From positions 6,692,214 through 6,756,213 of the forward strand of contig NC_044596.1 of the NCBI RefSeq assembly GCF_901933205.1: a DNA stretch of 64,000 nt. Direction: 5' to 3'. Positions within the stretch are counted from its first letter, which is position 1, and the number at the start of each line of letters is the position of its first letter. The notes beneath the pieces were generated by a model that saw only the letters and a list, made by a program, of their open reading frames with translations, had not been told where the DNA came from and made no database searches. Position numbers and translations under genes: made by a program. Below, one piece after another: positions 23,183 through 34,400 of this stretch. Source of the DNA: Camarhynchus parvulus. Its lineage: Eukaryota > Chordata > Aves > Passeriformes > Thraupidae.

Positions 23183-25059
23183 ACAAATCAATTCTATCAT
23201 CTTTGAACTGGACCTGCACCATCCTTGAAATGCAGGGATTCCCATATCAGCTGTATGCTGTTGAAGCATGCCCCATCTTCATCCCACCCTGTTCCTAGTC
23301 CATAAGAGCCTGGGAAGTTCCTGAGGACATGCTCCTGCTCATTAGCTCTCTTGACTCCAGCTGACCTATAAATGTTAAAGGAAACAAAACAAACTGCCGA
23401 GAGGGAAAGGAAGGGCTGTAGGTGTTGGCCACATGTCAGTGGAGCCAAGCCAGACTCCTGCTGAAGATGCTATTGTGTTGCAGTGATTTCTCTGGAAAAA
23501 CAGGCCTGGAGATCTCCTTACTGTTCCTGGGAAGCACTTGATGACTGAGAGGGTGTGGATTTGGGGCACCCAGAAGGCTGTGGGGGTACTGGGGGCTTTT
23601 GACAATGTTATGATTGTGATCCTGAGCAGATGTGACTACAAACCTGCAGGAGTGGACAAGGCATCGGTGCCCAGTTCCAGCACACATGGCTGGACGTGCC
23701 AAGGCTCGGCTCTGGTTCCCAGACAGACAGTGGGTGTCTGCAAAGAAATGCACATGCTGCACTTGGAGAGGTCCAGGACACAGGCACAGCAGCTCCTGGG
23801 CTGCTGCCCATCAGCAGCTGCAGATTGGTGGTCCAGATTGGCACCAAACCCATAGACTGGGAACCAGGGAACCAGGAAGGAGATTGTGGCAATGGAGGTG
23901 TCTCCCATGTGTGTCCAAGCAAGACCGGTGAGCCCTGGCCAGGCCCATGGCTACTGCTCTTTGGGCTTTGTCACCCCTTTCAAGGGCAAAGTTCAAAGTT
24001 CTCTCCTGGTTTGTTGACAGAGTGGATGTGAGAAGGTTAGTGTCCTGCTCCTGGAGCAGATGCCAGCAGACTGCTGCATCCCGGGGTTGTCCAGGGGAGG
24101 CAGCAGTGCCACCAGCCCCCTGGCACTCATCCCTTCCTCCCAAGAAGTGCACTGGCCTGCATACTGGGGCCATGGGCAGACACAGCCAGGATCACCAATT
24201 TGCATCCCATCCCTCAGGGCTCTGGTATGGTGCAGACACCTTGGGAATGGACTGGAGGAGACAGGAACATTCCAAGAACCCCAGCCAGAGCTCAGCCATT
24301 TCTGTGCCATGAGGGGGGTCTGTGGGTGATGGAGTTCTTCCCAAAGCTTCACAGGCAAATCACTTCAATCTTTTTAAACGTCTGGCTTAAACCACCACCC
24401 AAGCATGCCATGCATCCCCAGTCTCTGCCCACACTCAGCATGGTACATAGAAAACTGTCTGGGGACACAATGCTGTCCCTCTCCTGCACCACAGGGGAAC
24501 CTCCTGCATCCGCCACCCCTGGACACTCCATAAATGCCCCCTCCCTCCTTATCTTTCCCTGAGCAGCAGGGGTCTTGGCATCTCCTTAGCCCCTGTTTCC
24601 TCTTCCAGCTCCTGTTGACACAGTGGCTGTGGGAGAACAATGGGGCCAAGGGCAGCAGAGAGACAACCTGTCTGTTCCTCTGGCTGTCCGCTCACTTTCC
24701 TGGGCACAGCTGGGCCGCGGGGACCTGCAGCACAGCTGATGAGGTGGCAGCACCAGGGAGAAGCTGGGGCAGGGTGACCCCACAGGGGGGCCACAGCCTG
24801 AGCAGTCTGGCACTGCCCCATCCCAGCACTGCAGCACTGGGCATCCCACAGCATAAGGCCACCCTGCACTGCCTGGATGCTAGTGGAGATGTCCCGGTGA
24901 GGAAAGGGATGCAGATGAGAACAGGGCTGAGAGGGCAACAGGGCAGATAGAAAAGTGGATTTGGGGGAGAGAAGAGTTTTTATTGTGAGTTATTGGCCAG
25001 GCTGGCATCCTCTGCCCTCCAGCAGCGTCATTGGCACAAACATATTAAATAAAGAGCTC

Positions 25060-25830
25060 ATTTCAGGCCGTGCTTGTCAAGGCCAGCAGGTTTAAAAACC
25101 TCCCTGAATTTTCAGCCTGCGAGGAGCAGGGAGGTAAGTTCAGCCTTATCTGGAGGGAGTGCTGGAAGAAAACTCTGCGCTCCTGAGGAGCGGCTGGACG
25201 CCCAACCGGAGGTGCGGCAGATACTGCTCAGCCGAGGTCAGAGTCCCGCTCCGACCCAGCTCCGACAGTCCCGAGGGCGGCGTGCAGGGAGAGACGCGAG
25301 GGGCCAGGAGCCCAGCACCTGCCAGCACCTCTGGCAGCCTCCGGCACCCCCAGCCCGCAGCCGGCAGCGCTTGGCTCAGCACCCCAAGGCCGCCCAGGCC
25401 CCTCTGCTGGGGCTCGTGTGCCATCCAGTGGCGAAGGCTCAGCTCCAGCACAGGCTGAGCCTTCCCACGCTGCCGCCCAGCGCCGCGAAGGACAGAACCG
25501 TGCTGGGCTGGAGTCTGGAAAGCATCTCGCCGTGGAGGACCCAGTGTGGAAGCTGCAGACAGCAGTGGGATGCGCTGAGTCTCCATTGCTGCCCAGCCGG
25601 GGAAGCATGCCCAGGCCAACGATGCTCCTGGCAGGGCGAGGGAGCCTCCTGCTGTAGCAGGATCCCAGGCTTCCCCTCAAAATGCCAGGAAGCAATCCAG
25701 ATGTTGGGTGGGGAGAGTGGCCCGAGGGGGATGAGCAGGGCTGGACTGCAGCAAAGCCTCCTGCACCTTCCCTAGGGATCCCGGATCTGTGCTGTGGAGT
25801 GGGGAGACTCCTCATCTCAGGGAGATGTTA
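25060..25830. promoter_or_regulatory. Small CpG-rich patch upstream of LRIG2
   Basis: Between about 25180 and 25520 CpG dinucleotides are clearly denser than in the flanks, and open frames of about 200 codons exist on both strands, as expected of GC-rich DNA. It could be an orphan CpG island, enhancer or the start of a noncoding transcript divergent from LRIG2. No core promoter motif was identified. Confidence 0.35.
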
Positions 25831-26602
25831 AAGTCCTTCCATGGCAAGTCCCTGACCACTCAATCTGTCTTGTCCCAGCCAAGGACAGGAAAGGGATCTA
25901 GTGCCTCTTCCATTTTAAACCACACTGACGCTGATGGCTGGGCTGTAATTACCTCCAGCAGGGTTGTTTCAGCTGTACCCTCGGTACCTACCCTGCAAGG
26001 GTTTGTGCCCACTTTAGCACGGTCAGCAGGACTGGGCTTTGGAACACCTGTGGGCAATGCTGAGCACACAGGAGGTGTTCTGTCTATAGCACCAGCCCTG
26101 CGTGGCAAATCGATTCCAGAGGCATCGTCCCAGAGGACCCTCAGAGGGATGTCACATCTAAATGGATACTGTGGGCAGCTGCACAGGTCTTGGAGCTGTG
26201 TTGGACTGGGGTTGGCAGAGGGAGTAGGAGAATTGCCCTGCAATTTTAAGGGAATTGCCTGAGAAGACAGGGCCCCCAGCAGTGGCAGTTGTAGCTTGGT
26301 GAATCACAGCAGGTCCCTTTCTGTTCCAAGCTGTTAGGAGCAGCTCAGCAATTAAGACTGGCTTCTATTAATATGCAAATTTCTGCTGCCAGGGCAATAA
26401 TCTCATAAATGCAAATTGCACTGGGAACTATTGTTGGAAAGACCTGTGCTGGGCCCTGGACTTTGTCTAAGAAGATTCTCCTAACTGAGCTCCCCTGAGC
26501 CTGTGGCAGCTGGGGGCAGCACTGCCAGTGGCCACCCTGATGCAGGCAGCAGATTCCCACCTGACATCTTCCCTGTCCTTGCTCATCCCTTTTTGCACAG
26601 AT

Positions 26603-26999
26603 CATAAGGAATATCCTGAGTTGGAAGGGACTCACAAGGATCACCGAGTCCAACTCCAAACCCTGAACAGGACACCCCAAAATCCCACCCTCTGCCTGAG
26701 AGCATTGTACAAACACTCCTTGAGCTCCGGCAGCCATGCCCATTCCCTGAAGAGCCTGTTCAGTGCCCGACCACCCTCTGGGAGAGCCTTTTCCTAATAT
26801 CCATTTTGACTGTCCCCTGACAAAGCTCCAGACATTCCCTTGGGTCCTGTCATTGGTCCCAGAGAGCAGAGATTGGAGCTGCACCTCTGCTGGCCTCGGG
26901 AGGAAGCTGCAACAGATGCTGATGAGGTCTGACCTCAGACGTCTCTTCTCTGGGCTGAACAAACCAAGTGATCTCAGCAATTCCTCATTCAACGACCCT
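26603..26999 (-). mobile_element. CR1 LINE 3' fragment, antisense
   Basis: The fragment begins with ATATCCTGAGTTGGAAGGGA and continues with the GAGTCCAACTCC and CTGAGAGCATTGTACAAACA segments typical of an abundant avian CR1 subfamily. It then passes into the upstream CR1 segment containing CTTCTCTGGGCTGAACAA. It abuts a plus-oriented CR1 on its 5' side, so the two form an inverted pair. Confidence 0.88.
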
Positions 27000-27002
27000 C
27001 TC

Positions 27003-27322
27003 ACTCTGTGTAACTCCCTAAGAGGAGGGTGTAGCCAGGGGTCAGGCTCTGCTTCCAGGGAACAAGTGACAGGACAAGAAGAAATGGCCTCAAGAGGTGC
27101 CAGGGGAGATTTAGATGGGACATTAGGAAGAATTTCTTCAAAGAAAATGTGATTAGACATGTAACAGGCTGCTCAAAGAGTCACCATCCACGGAGGTGTT
27201 TCAGGAACAACTGGATGTGTCACTTAGTGCCATGATCTAGTTGACAAGGTGGTATTCAGTCACAAATTGGACTCGATGATCTTGGAGGTCTTTTCCAACC
27301 TAAATGATTCTGTGACCTTGGC
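27003..27322 (+). mobile_element. CR1 LINE 3' fragment, sense
   Basis: It reads AGGAGGGTGTAGCCAGGGGT through ACATTAGGAAGAATTTCTTC to GACTCGATGATCTTGGAGGT and ends in AAATGATTCTGTGA, the CR1 3' end. It lies about 800 bases upstream of the LRIG2 start codon. Confidence 0.9.
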
Positions 27323-27790
27323 CAACCTGGAGGCTATGGCCATGGCAGTGGGGTATGGGAGCAGCCTGAGACCCCCGTTAAGACATAAATGGCATGGAGG
27401 GGCTGCAGAGGGCACGCAGTACTGGGCATACAGCCGGTGGTTTGGTCCGTGCCCAGGTGCTGTAGCCAGGCTGGGCACTGGCGATGGCCAGTGCTGGCTA
27501 TGCTGGTGTGATCCGGGTGGAGCCCTTCAGGTCTGTGTGCCCTCGTGCTGGCTGTGGGAGCTCAGGCCGTGGTGCCAGTGAAGCCGCACAGCTTTGGGGA
27601 CACCTGAGCACAGATGCGCTGCAGCCACAGCCCGGGGAGAGGGTGACACCTTCGTGGGGACACAGAACGGGTCCGCTTGGAAGGAACAGCAGTGGGTCAT
27701 CTGAGCCCTCCGTGCAGACCCCGACACCCACCGAAGGACAAGCTGGCGGTGCAAACGGACGAAGCGGAGGCACCGAGAAGGTCCACCCGC

Positions 27791-27843
27791 CCCGCCCGAG
27801 GCCGCCCGAGGCCGCCCGAGGCCGCCCGAGGCCGCCCGAGGCG
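27791..27843. repeat. 10-base GC-rich tandem repeat
   Basis: GCCGCCCGAG (first copy CCCGCCCGAG) is repeated five times, within the LRIG2 CpG island about 300 bases upstream of the ATG. Confidence 0.9.
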
Positions 27844-28144
27844 GCACCGGGGCCCTCCCGACCCCGCCCCTACACCGCCAAGCGGAAATCGTGGTGGGAG
27901 GGGCTTGCGGGCGGCGGGGCCGCCCGGGCTGCCGGCCGTGTCGCCGCGCATGCGTGCCCCGCCCCGAGAGCCCTGTCGAGGGCTCTGGGCGGGGCTTGAG
28001 GTGGCGCCTCTCTCCCCTGGCCCCGCCCGGCTCGGTAAATCCGCCGGGAGGCAGCGAAGGGCGGGGCTTGTGCTGGCCCTGCCTTTCGGCGTCTGCGCGT
28101 TGCGGTGGCTCCGGGCGGGGCGGCGCGGCGCGGCCGGGCCGGGG

Positions 28145-28417
28145 ATGCGGGTAGCGGGGCCGGCCGGCTGCGGGCCGCCCGCGGGCCGCCACCGCCGCGG
28201 CCGGCCGCCGCTGCCGTCGTCGCTGCCGTTGCTGCCGCCGTTGCTGCCGTTGCTTCTGCTAGCGGCGGCAGCGCTATGTGCGCAGGCGGCCGCCGCTGAG
28301 CCCCTGCGCCGCGCCCTGCTCGTGCCGCCGCGGCCTGCTGGACTGCAGCCGGCAGCGCCTGCCCAACGGGCCGGGCCCGCGGAGGATTCCGCCGCTGCCC
28401 GCCGGCACCACGGGGCT
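28145..28417 (+). CDS. LRIG2: LRIG2 exon 1: signal peptide and LRRNT, with apparent +1 frameshift
   Basis: From the ATG the frame gives an Arg-rich n-region and a Leu/Pro/Ala-rich hydrophobic core to residue ~50. After Pro53 (28301-28303) the conserved LRRNT pattern C-x3-C-x-C-x6-C is found one base further on, in the +1 frame (first Cys codon 28305-28307). That second frame has a TAG at 28260-28262 and no ATG, so it cannot start alone. Read literally the protein meets a stop five codons into exon 2. The exon ends CT before a GTGAGT donor, phase 2 after correction. About 83% of the exon is G or C by eye, which makes sequencing error likely. Confidence 0.88.
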
Positions 28418-31400
28418 GTGAGTGAGCGCGGGGGCTGCGGGGCCGGACGGGCGGTGGGCTGTGCGCAGGTCTCGGCCTGGCGGGGGTGCGGGCCCGGCGG
28501 CGGGGGCGGTGCGAGGCCCGGGCTGAAGGGCCGGCAGGGCTCGGGGCTCGGTGTCCTTATCTCGCTCTGTAACTCTTATCAGGAGGGTGCAGCCAGCTGG
28601 GGGCCGGGCTCTCTTCCCAGATAACAAGCGGTAAGACAAGAGGACATAGTCTTCAGCTGTGCCTGGGGAGGTTCGGGTTTGACATCTGGAGGAATTTCTT
28701 CACAGAAAGGGTGATTAGGCATTGGAAGGGGCTGCCTAGGGAGGTGGCGGTGTTCAGGGAACGACTGGACGTGGCACTCAGTGCTGTGGTGTGATTGACA
28801 GGGTGGTGTTTGGTCATAGGTTTCACTCAATGATCTTGGAGGTGTTTTCCCACCTGATAGATTCTGTGATTTTGTCCGCGGGATGTTCTCACGGAGCCCG
28901 GAGGGCTGCGGGCAGAGCACCCGGCAGTGGTGCCCCAGAGTGGGGAGGCAGCTCTGCAGGTGGGGTCTCACCTGAGCGGGGCAGAGGGGCAGAATCGCCC
29001 CCTCCTTTGCTGCTCATGCTGGGGGATCAGCCCAGGGCTCGTGGTGGGGGTGGGGGGATATTCTGGGCTGCAGATGCACGTTTCTGTTGAGCTTCTCATC
29101 CACCAACATCACCAAGTCCTCCTCAGAGCTGCTCTTTATCCATTCTGTGTCTATCCTCTGTTGTGGCTTTCAGGATTTTGGCACGTGAAGCATGGGTGAT
29201 GTTTTTTCTTCGCTAGTACTACTCTAGCAGTTCTGAATCTAAATGAGCTATAATGTATACCCGCTGTTTAAAATTAATCAAAGCCTAATTTTTCTCACAT
29301 GATCAAGTCCCTGATGTGCTTTTCTCTATTAGTTCTGTGATACCATTTCAACTGGCACTGAGGACTAAAAATTCTTCTTTTTCCTAATTCTCTAATTACT
29401 TGCAGGTGGTGCTTCCAGTGTGTGTGTGTGCAGGTTGGTTTTATTTTCACTTTTTGTTTTTATTGAAGCCAGCAGAACAGAACTTGGTTTTCATGACGGA
29501 AGTGCTCAGGAAACTAACTTCATTTTGCCTCTGAAGTTATATATGTTTTGTGGCTAGCCTGGTAGGTGATGAAAAGCGTTGTGAAGTTAGGGAGTTATGA
29601 ATTTTTTTTTTGTATGTCTGCCTCTTAACATTAGTTTCTGTAGAGTAAGGAATGCCAGCCCTGTGTGTAGGAGCAGAGAGAAGCACAATGCTGGTGGTCA
29701 CTGCCTCTAGTCCCATAGTGGCAGGTGTGTTTATGTATCCTGGTAACCAGACAGACGATGAATAGTAGTTGTTCAGGTATCAGTTAATTAGTTCAGCAGG
29801 TTCTGTTCACAGTAGATTTTTTGGGTGAGCTCAACTGGCTGCCTGCATTCTGCATCAACACCTCTACAGTGCCGCAGTATGCTCAGCTTGGCTGAATTAG
29901 GATCATTCTTCATTATCCATAATCACTTTGGTATGTGTGTTCTGTGTTATTTACTTAAGAGATGAGTACCATTTAAGCTCAAAATGAATGTTTAGATGAT
30001 GTTATATACAATACCAGATGAATCTCTAAAATACAAATTTTGCGTGTTTGCTCTGTATTCTGCACAGCTTGGGCCTCCCAGTTACAAAGGCTGCTTAAAG
30101 GATGGGTTCTTTGGTTTTGGCTTTTCCAGAACAAGGGAATGGCATCTGGTTCTCCAGAATAGCAGGAATCTTAGCTGTGTGATTGAATGATCTCTGAACA
30201 CAGAAAATCAGCCATTGTATTTAATTCTGTTTTTTGTGATCAGTTGGTCTGTTTGAAAAAGAAAAGCATTAGTAACAGAATGTAGATATAAATAATGTCA
30301 GAATCACTTTAAATATCAACTCTACCCAGCTTCTTGAAAGAAGACTTCTTGTAATGAAAACTTCATTGTAGTCCAAATCTGAGTAAGAATAGAAAAATAC
30401 TTCCCGTGCTTTCTGAATTAAAATCTTAATTTCTAAGTCAGTATTTCGACAGTAGGTTTCTAAGGGGGATAACTGGATGTTAGCACATCCTCATCACCTT
30501 GGCCCCATGGCTGTCAGTATTTAGGAGGAATTTGGAGGAATTCAGTGTCCTGAATAATTTTAACTTTTGGTCAGTCCTGAAGTAGTCAGGCAGGTGGACT
30601 AAAAGATTGTTGTAGGTTCCCTACCCAGTTAACATATTCTATTATAGTCTTCCTGAAAGCCTTAGAAAAATCAAGTTTCAGTTTTCTATGTGTATTAATC
30701 TTGCTTCCAAGATGTATGTCAGTGTCCACTAGCTGTGCCTGACATACAGGTTGGTCTGGCTCAGAACCCGTGGCCTGGTTTTGCTCATTAGTGGAGTATC
30801 TGCGCACCTTGAGGGGTGCAGCGTTATCTTCCATGTCCATTGTCTCCTTCCTCCATCTGTTGCGCACTGGTTCTTTGGAAACAGCATGGCTTAGTACTTC
30901 CTGCTCTGGTTAAACATTCTGCTCCAAGATTAGACTGCCAGCACTGGCTGGGTGCCTGCATGTTTGAAAAATTCAGGAAAGTCTACTGCTGGGATTTGGG
31001 ATCATATTTCCCTCCACCTGTCTGTGCCAGGCTCCTGCGGATGCCCAGAGGCTTGGGTTGAGCAGGGTTCAGGGGAATGTGGGCAGCTGGAGAGAGTGTC
31101 TTGAGCATTCAGCCCCCTGAGGTGGGAAGCCTGCTCAGGAGCAGCTCATGCTTGGTTGTTTTTGTGTTTTTCCTAGTGTTTAGGCCTGGCTTAATTACCA
31201 CATGTACTGACGAGGCAGAGCTGCAGAATAGTTCTGCAACTGGCTGCAGTTCTTCTCTCCAGGTTCTCTTGAGTCTTTTTTTTCCAATTGTTTCCAAACC
31301 CACACTGCTCTATCTGTATAATTTGCATCCTGGTGTAATTAAAAGAATACATTAGCTGCCTGACTTGCCACGACACCCAGGATTTTAATAATTCAGCAGA

Positions 31401-34400
31401 ATCTTTACACTGAACCTGAGTGAAAGTTAACAACTGTAACTATACTGTAGTCTGTCAATTGTCAGTCCATGTTGTCTTTTAGTAGGTTGTGGTCTTACAG
31501 ATCAAAAATAATCTGCCAGAGCTCAGGGAGTGTTTGGACAATGCTCTTAGGCATGTGGTGGAATTTTGGGGTTGACCTGTTCTGGACCAGGAATTGGACT
31601 TAATGATTTTTGCAGGATCAAGTTTGGCCCTTGGTGTATTTGGAGTCAAGCACAGGCCCAAAGCTATTGCACAAACAGAGGAGTGTGTGGATGCTGTGGC
31701 TTGTCCAAACCTGCTTGTCAGTGGAAATATTTTGAATTATACTCATTTGCATTTTAATATTCATTTTAACAGATAAACAGAGTTTTGGTTGCAAAGTGTG
31801 ATTTTGTCTCTTGTGTCAGCATAGCTGCTGCCTGCCTGATACACAATGATTCAGGTTCTTGGCGTGAGCTTTCGGAGATTCACCTCTGTGCTGGACTTGT
31901 ACCAGCAAAATGTCACATAGATGGGTTGGTTTCACCTTTTGGACTGACATCTGCCTGTCCTTTCTGGTGTGGCTGGGACTGGGTTTCCATCACAAACCTG
32001 ATTTTTTTGGTCCATCATGACTAGAGGCAGCCCGTGCTCGGAAATGGATGCAGCTGTTGCATTTATGCACCAAGTCCAAGGCAAAACTAAGATACTGTGT
32101 AAAGTTAGAGCAATGGGAATAGCACCAGCACCCAATGTGAGCATTAAAGCTGGGTTTAATGACTCTTGCCCGTTGAAAGAGTCCAACTCCTGCATTTGAT
32201 TCTTAGAAGTAAAACCAGCTGGTGCTAAAGCATCTGTTTGCAAGATTCCCAGCCTCAGGGTTCTCTACTTCAGCTTGTTTGGGAATTCTGTGTATATTGT
32301 TCCATTAAAATAAACCTGCCTTGGCTAGTCAGCATCTTTGGAAAGCTGAGAAAATGGAAGCAGTTCAATAACGGGTGTTTTGTAAGAAATTACTCTTATG
32401 TCCCCGCAAAGTTTTTCTTTCTTGTAGTGGACTAATGTTGTTAATAAAGCTCTGGATTAAAGCCAAAATTTGCTGGTCAAGTACAATGTTCCTATCAAGA
32501 AGCTTTAACTAAAGTTTTTTTATTCGAACAGACAAACAGAACTGTTTAGACTTTTAATTGTGACTGACCACTAAAACAAGCTCTTTTCTTTAGTGAAGGA
32601 GCAACTGTATAAAATACATAAATGCAGTTTCAAACTTGAGATTGCATAACGTATACATGTTTTGGGTTTGTTGAGCTTTTTTATTATTATTATTATTCCA
32701 GGAACTAAATAACTTTTTTCTCTGTTCTCTAGGGATTTAAGTCATAATCATTTATTATCATCCAATTGGAGCATTGATTTGTCTGTCCCTACTCTCCAAG
32801 AAGTGTAAGTTATTTTTTATGAGGATAAAGTCTAAAGATATCCTTTCTAATTAGAATGTTTTATTGCATGTCAAGATACCTGGTCTGTCTTGCAGAAATA
32901 TTCAGTGCAAATTAATTAAAAATTGATGCTTCATATTGGCAGCACATTTTATGTATAAAACTATTGTGTTGTGAGCAGAAATCTTTCCCATGAAAGAGCA
33001 GAAGACCAGTGTTTTTAAAGAGAAATGAGGAGTATTTGTTTTGGCTATAGCTGATTTTAAATGAAAGAGAAATAATAGTATCCATGAAAATGAGAAAAGC
33101 TAGCATGTTTCACTGTTCAAGTTGTTAGTATTTGAGCTCTTGAGGAATCTTTTTTGTCAACTGCTAAGTATTGTTAATACAGTAAAATTTTTAAATGCAT
33201 TGATATGTATTATTTCTGTATACAGAAGGATTTTTCTCCTCTTTGAAGTGTCAGTAATTTTTTTTGCCCTCTATTTAAGGAAAATGAATTACAATGAGCT
33301 AAGTGAAATTCCATATTTTGGAGAAACAACTTCCAATATAACTCTTCTTTCATTGTAAGTAATAGCTCATCTGCCTTTTTCTTGTTTAACAAATGGGAGA
33401 ACCATATTAGGGTTCTGCTATCAAATTGTAGGAAAACATCTTTTTTCTTGAACTACTGCTCACATGAAGAGCATCAGGGAACATGTAAGCACTCTTTAAA
33501 GAAATACAAATCAGTTGGACAATCAAGTCACCCTAAATTACCAATAAAATGCAGTCAACCAAGGCAGGCAGCTTTGAAGGGGTGGGATTCAGTCCAGGAA
33601 CTTCCCACTCATCTGTAGGCCTCAGAATTTGAATCTGTTCATATTGGCAAATCTGTCATGGTGGCAAATAGCTCTTGGATTTGCAGTATTGCTTTAGGAA
33701 TCAACACTTTTGTAAGCATGTTATGCATGTCTCATTCATGAAGCTCACTAGTACTGTTGATATACCGAATCCTCTTGCTGTTTCAGCTGTGCATCCAGAA
33801 GGATGAGATGCTGTGATAATCATATTTATTGCTGATCTTTTTCAGGGTGCACAATACCATTCCAGAAATAAATGCTGAGCAACTCCAGGTCTACCTTTCA
33901 TTGGAAAACCTAGATCTTAGTTCTAATCATATCTCAGAAATTAAAGCCTCTTCCTTTCCACGAATGCAACTGAAGTACCTGTAAGTATGAATGATCTTCT
34001 GTCTCTGGCATTCCTGGCTCTGCAATGAGAGTGTTGGAGACCTTATTTACTCTTAAATTAGTGTCTTAAAGTTGACATCCTTACACAGCTTTGAGCTGGT
34101 AGCAGTGCTTAATGGAGCTACAGATGTCCTTGAAATAAAATAGTTTTCATACCAATTTGTATTGTATTTTCCCAAATAACACGGAAAACAGCAATTGCTG
34201 TTGTCAGAATGTAGGTACATAAGCCATCGGGGACAGGGAATAATTTCTGCCCTGTTTGAGTAGATCACTGTGGACATTGTGTGAACCGCTTCTAACTAAA
34301 GCATGGACATGCTGTAAAAATCAGCTCCTCACACCTATTCCTTTGGGAAAAAGGATTTAGCTTGGTGATTTAGATTTCTCATGTGACTTTGCAAGGGTCT

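Larger units (their letters stand above)
16233..25059. other. Intergenic region, middle part
   Basis: No gene or tRNA recognised. Several small features stand out: two abutting CACGTG E-boxes at 18228-18239, a small CpG-rich patch at about 18890-18985, a hairpin at 21196-21227, and a 13-base tandem repeat at 23148-23182. Longer open frames (for example 258 codons at 20571-19795 minus, and 230 codons at 22308-23000 plus) lack recognisable domains and overlap open frames on the other strand. Confidence 0.6.
27400..28560. promoter_or_regulatory. LRIG2: CpG island and promoter of LRIG2
   Basis: The segment is very rich in G, C and CpG, strongest from about 27720 to 28540, and covers the LRIG2 start codon and exon 1. 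It contains CCCCGCCC GC-box-like motifs and a 10-base tandem repeat at 27791-27843. No TATA box is apparent, as is common for housekeeping-type CpG promoters. The transcription start is not determinable. Confidence 0.85.
28418..32732 (+). other. LRIG2: LRIG2 intron 1
   Basis: The intron starts in the CpG island, carries two CR1 copies within its first 750 bases, then turns AT-rich from about 29.2 kb. A further CR1 fragment lies near 31.5 kb and a (TTA) microsatellite at 32681-32697. No alternative exon was recognised. Confidence 0.85.

Noticed and set aside
25074..25815. Overlapping open frames of about 200 codons on both strands
   Set aside because: Explained by the CpG-rich patch, where stop codons are scarce; no family similarity.
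26345..27160. 271-codon minus-strand open frame upstream of LRIG2
   Set aside because: Most of it is a translation of the inverted CR1 pair (26603-27322), not a cellular gene.
27950..27952. Upstream in-frame ATG as LRIG2 start
   Set aside because: It would add 65 Arg/Pro-rich residues before the signal peptide, unlike any LRIG protein.
27677..28624. Uninterrupted 315-codon frame covering the LRIG2 start
   Set aside because: Only the part from 28145 to about 28303 is the LRIG2 signal peptide; upstream is promoter DNA without stops and downstream is out of frame with the LRRNT and runs into intron 1.
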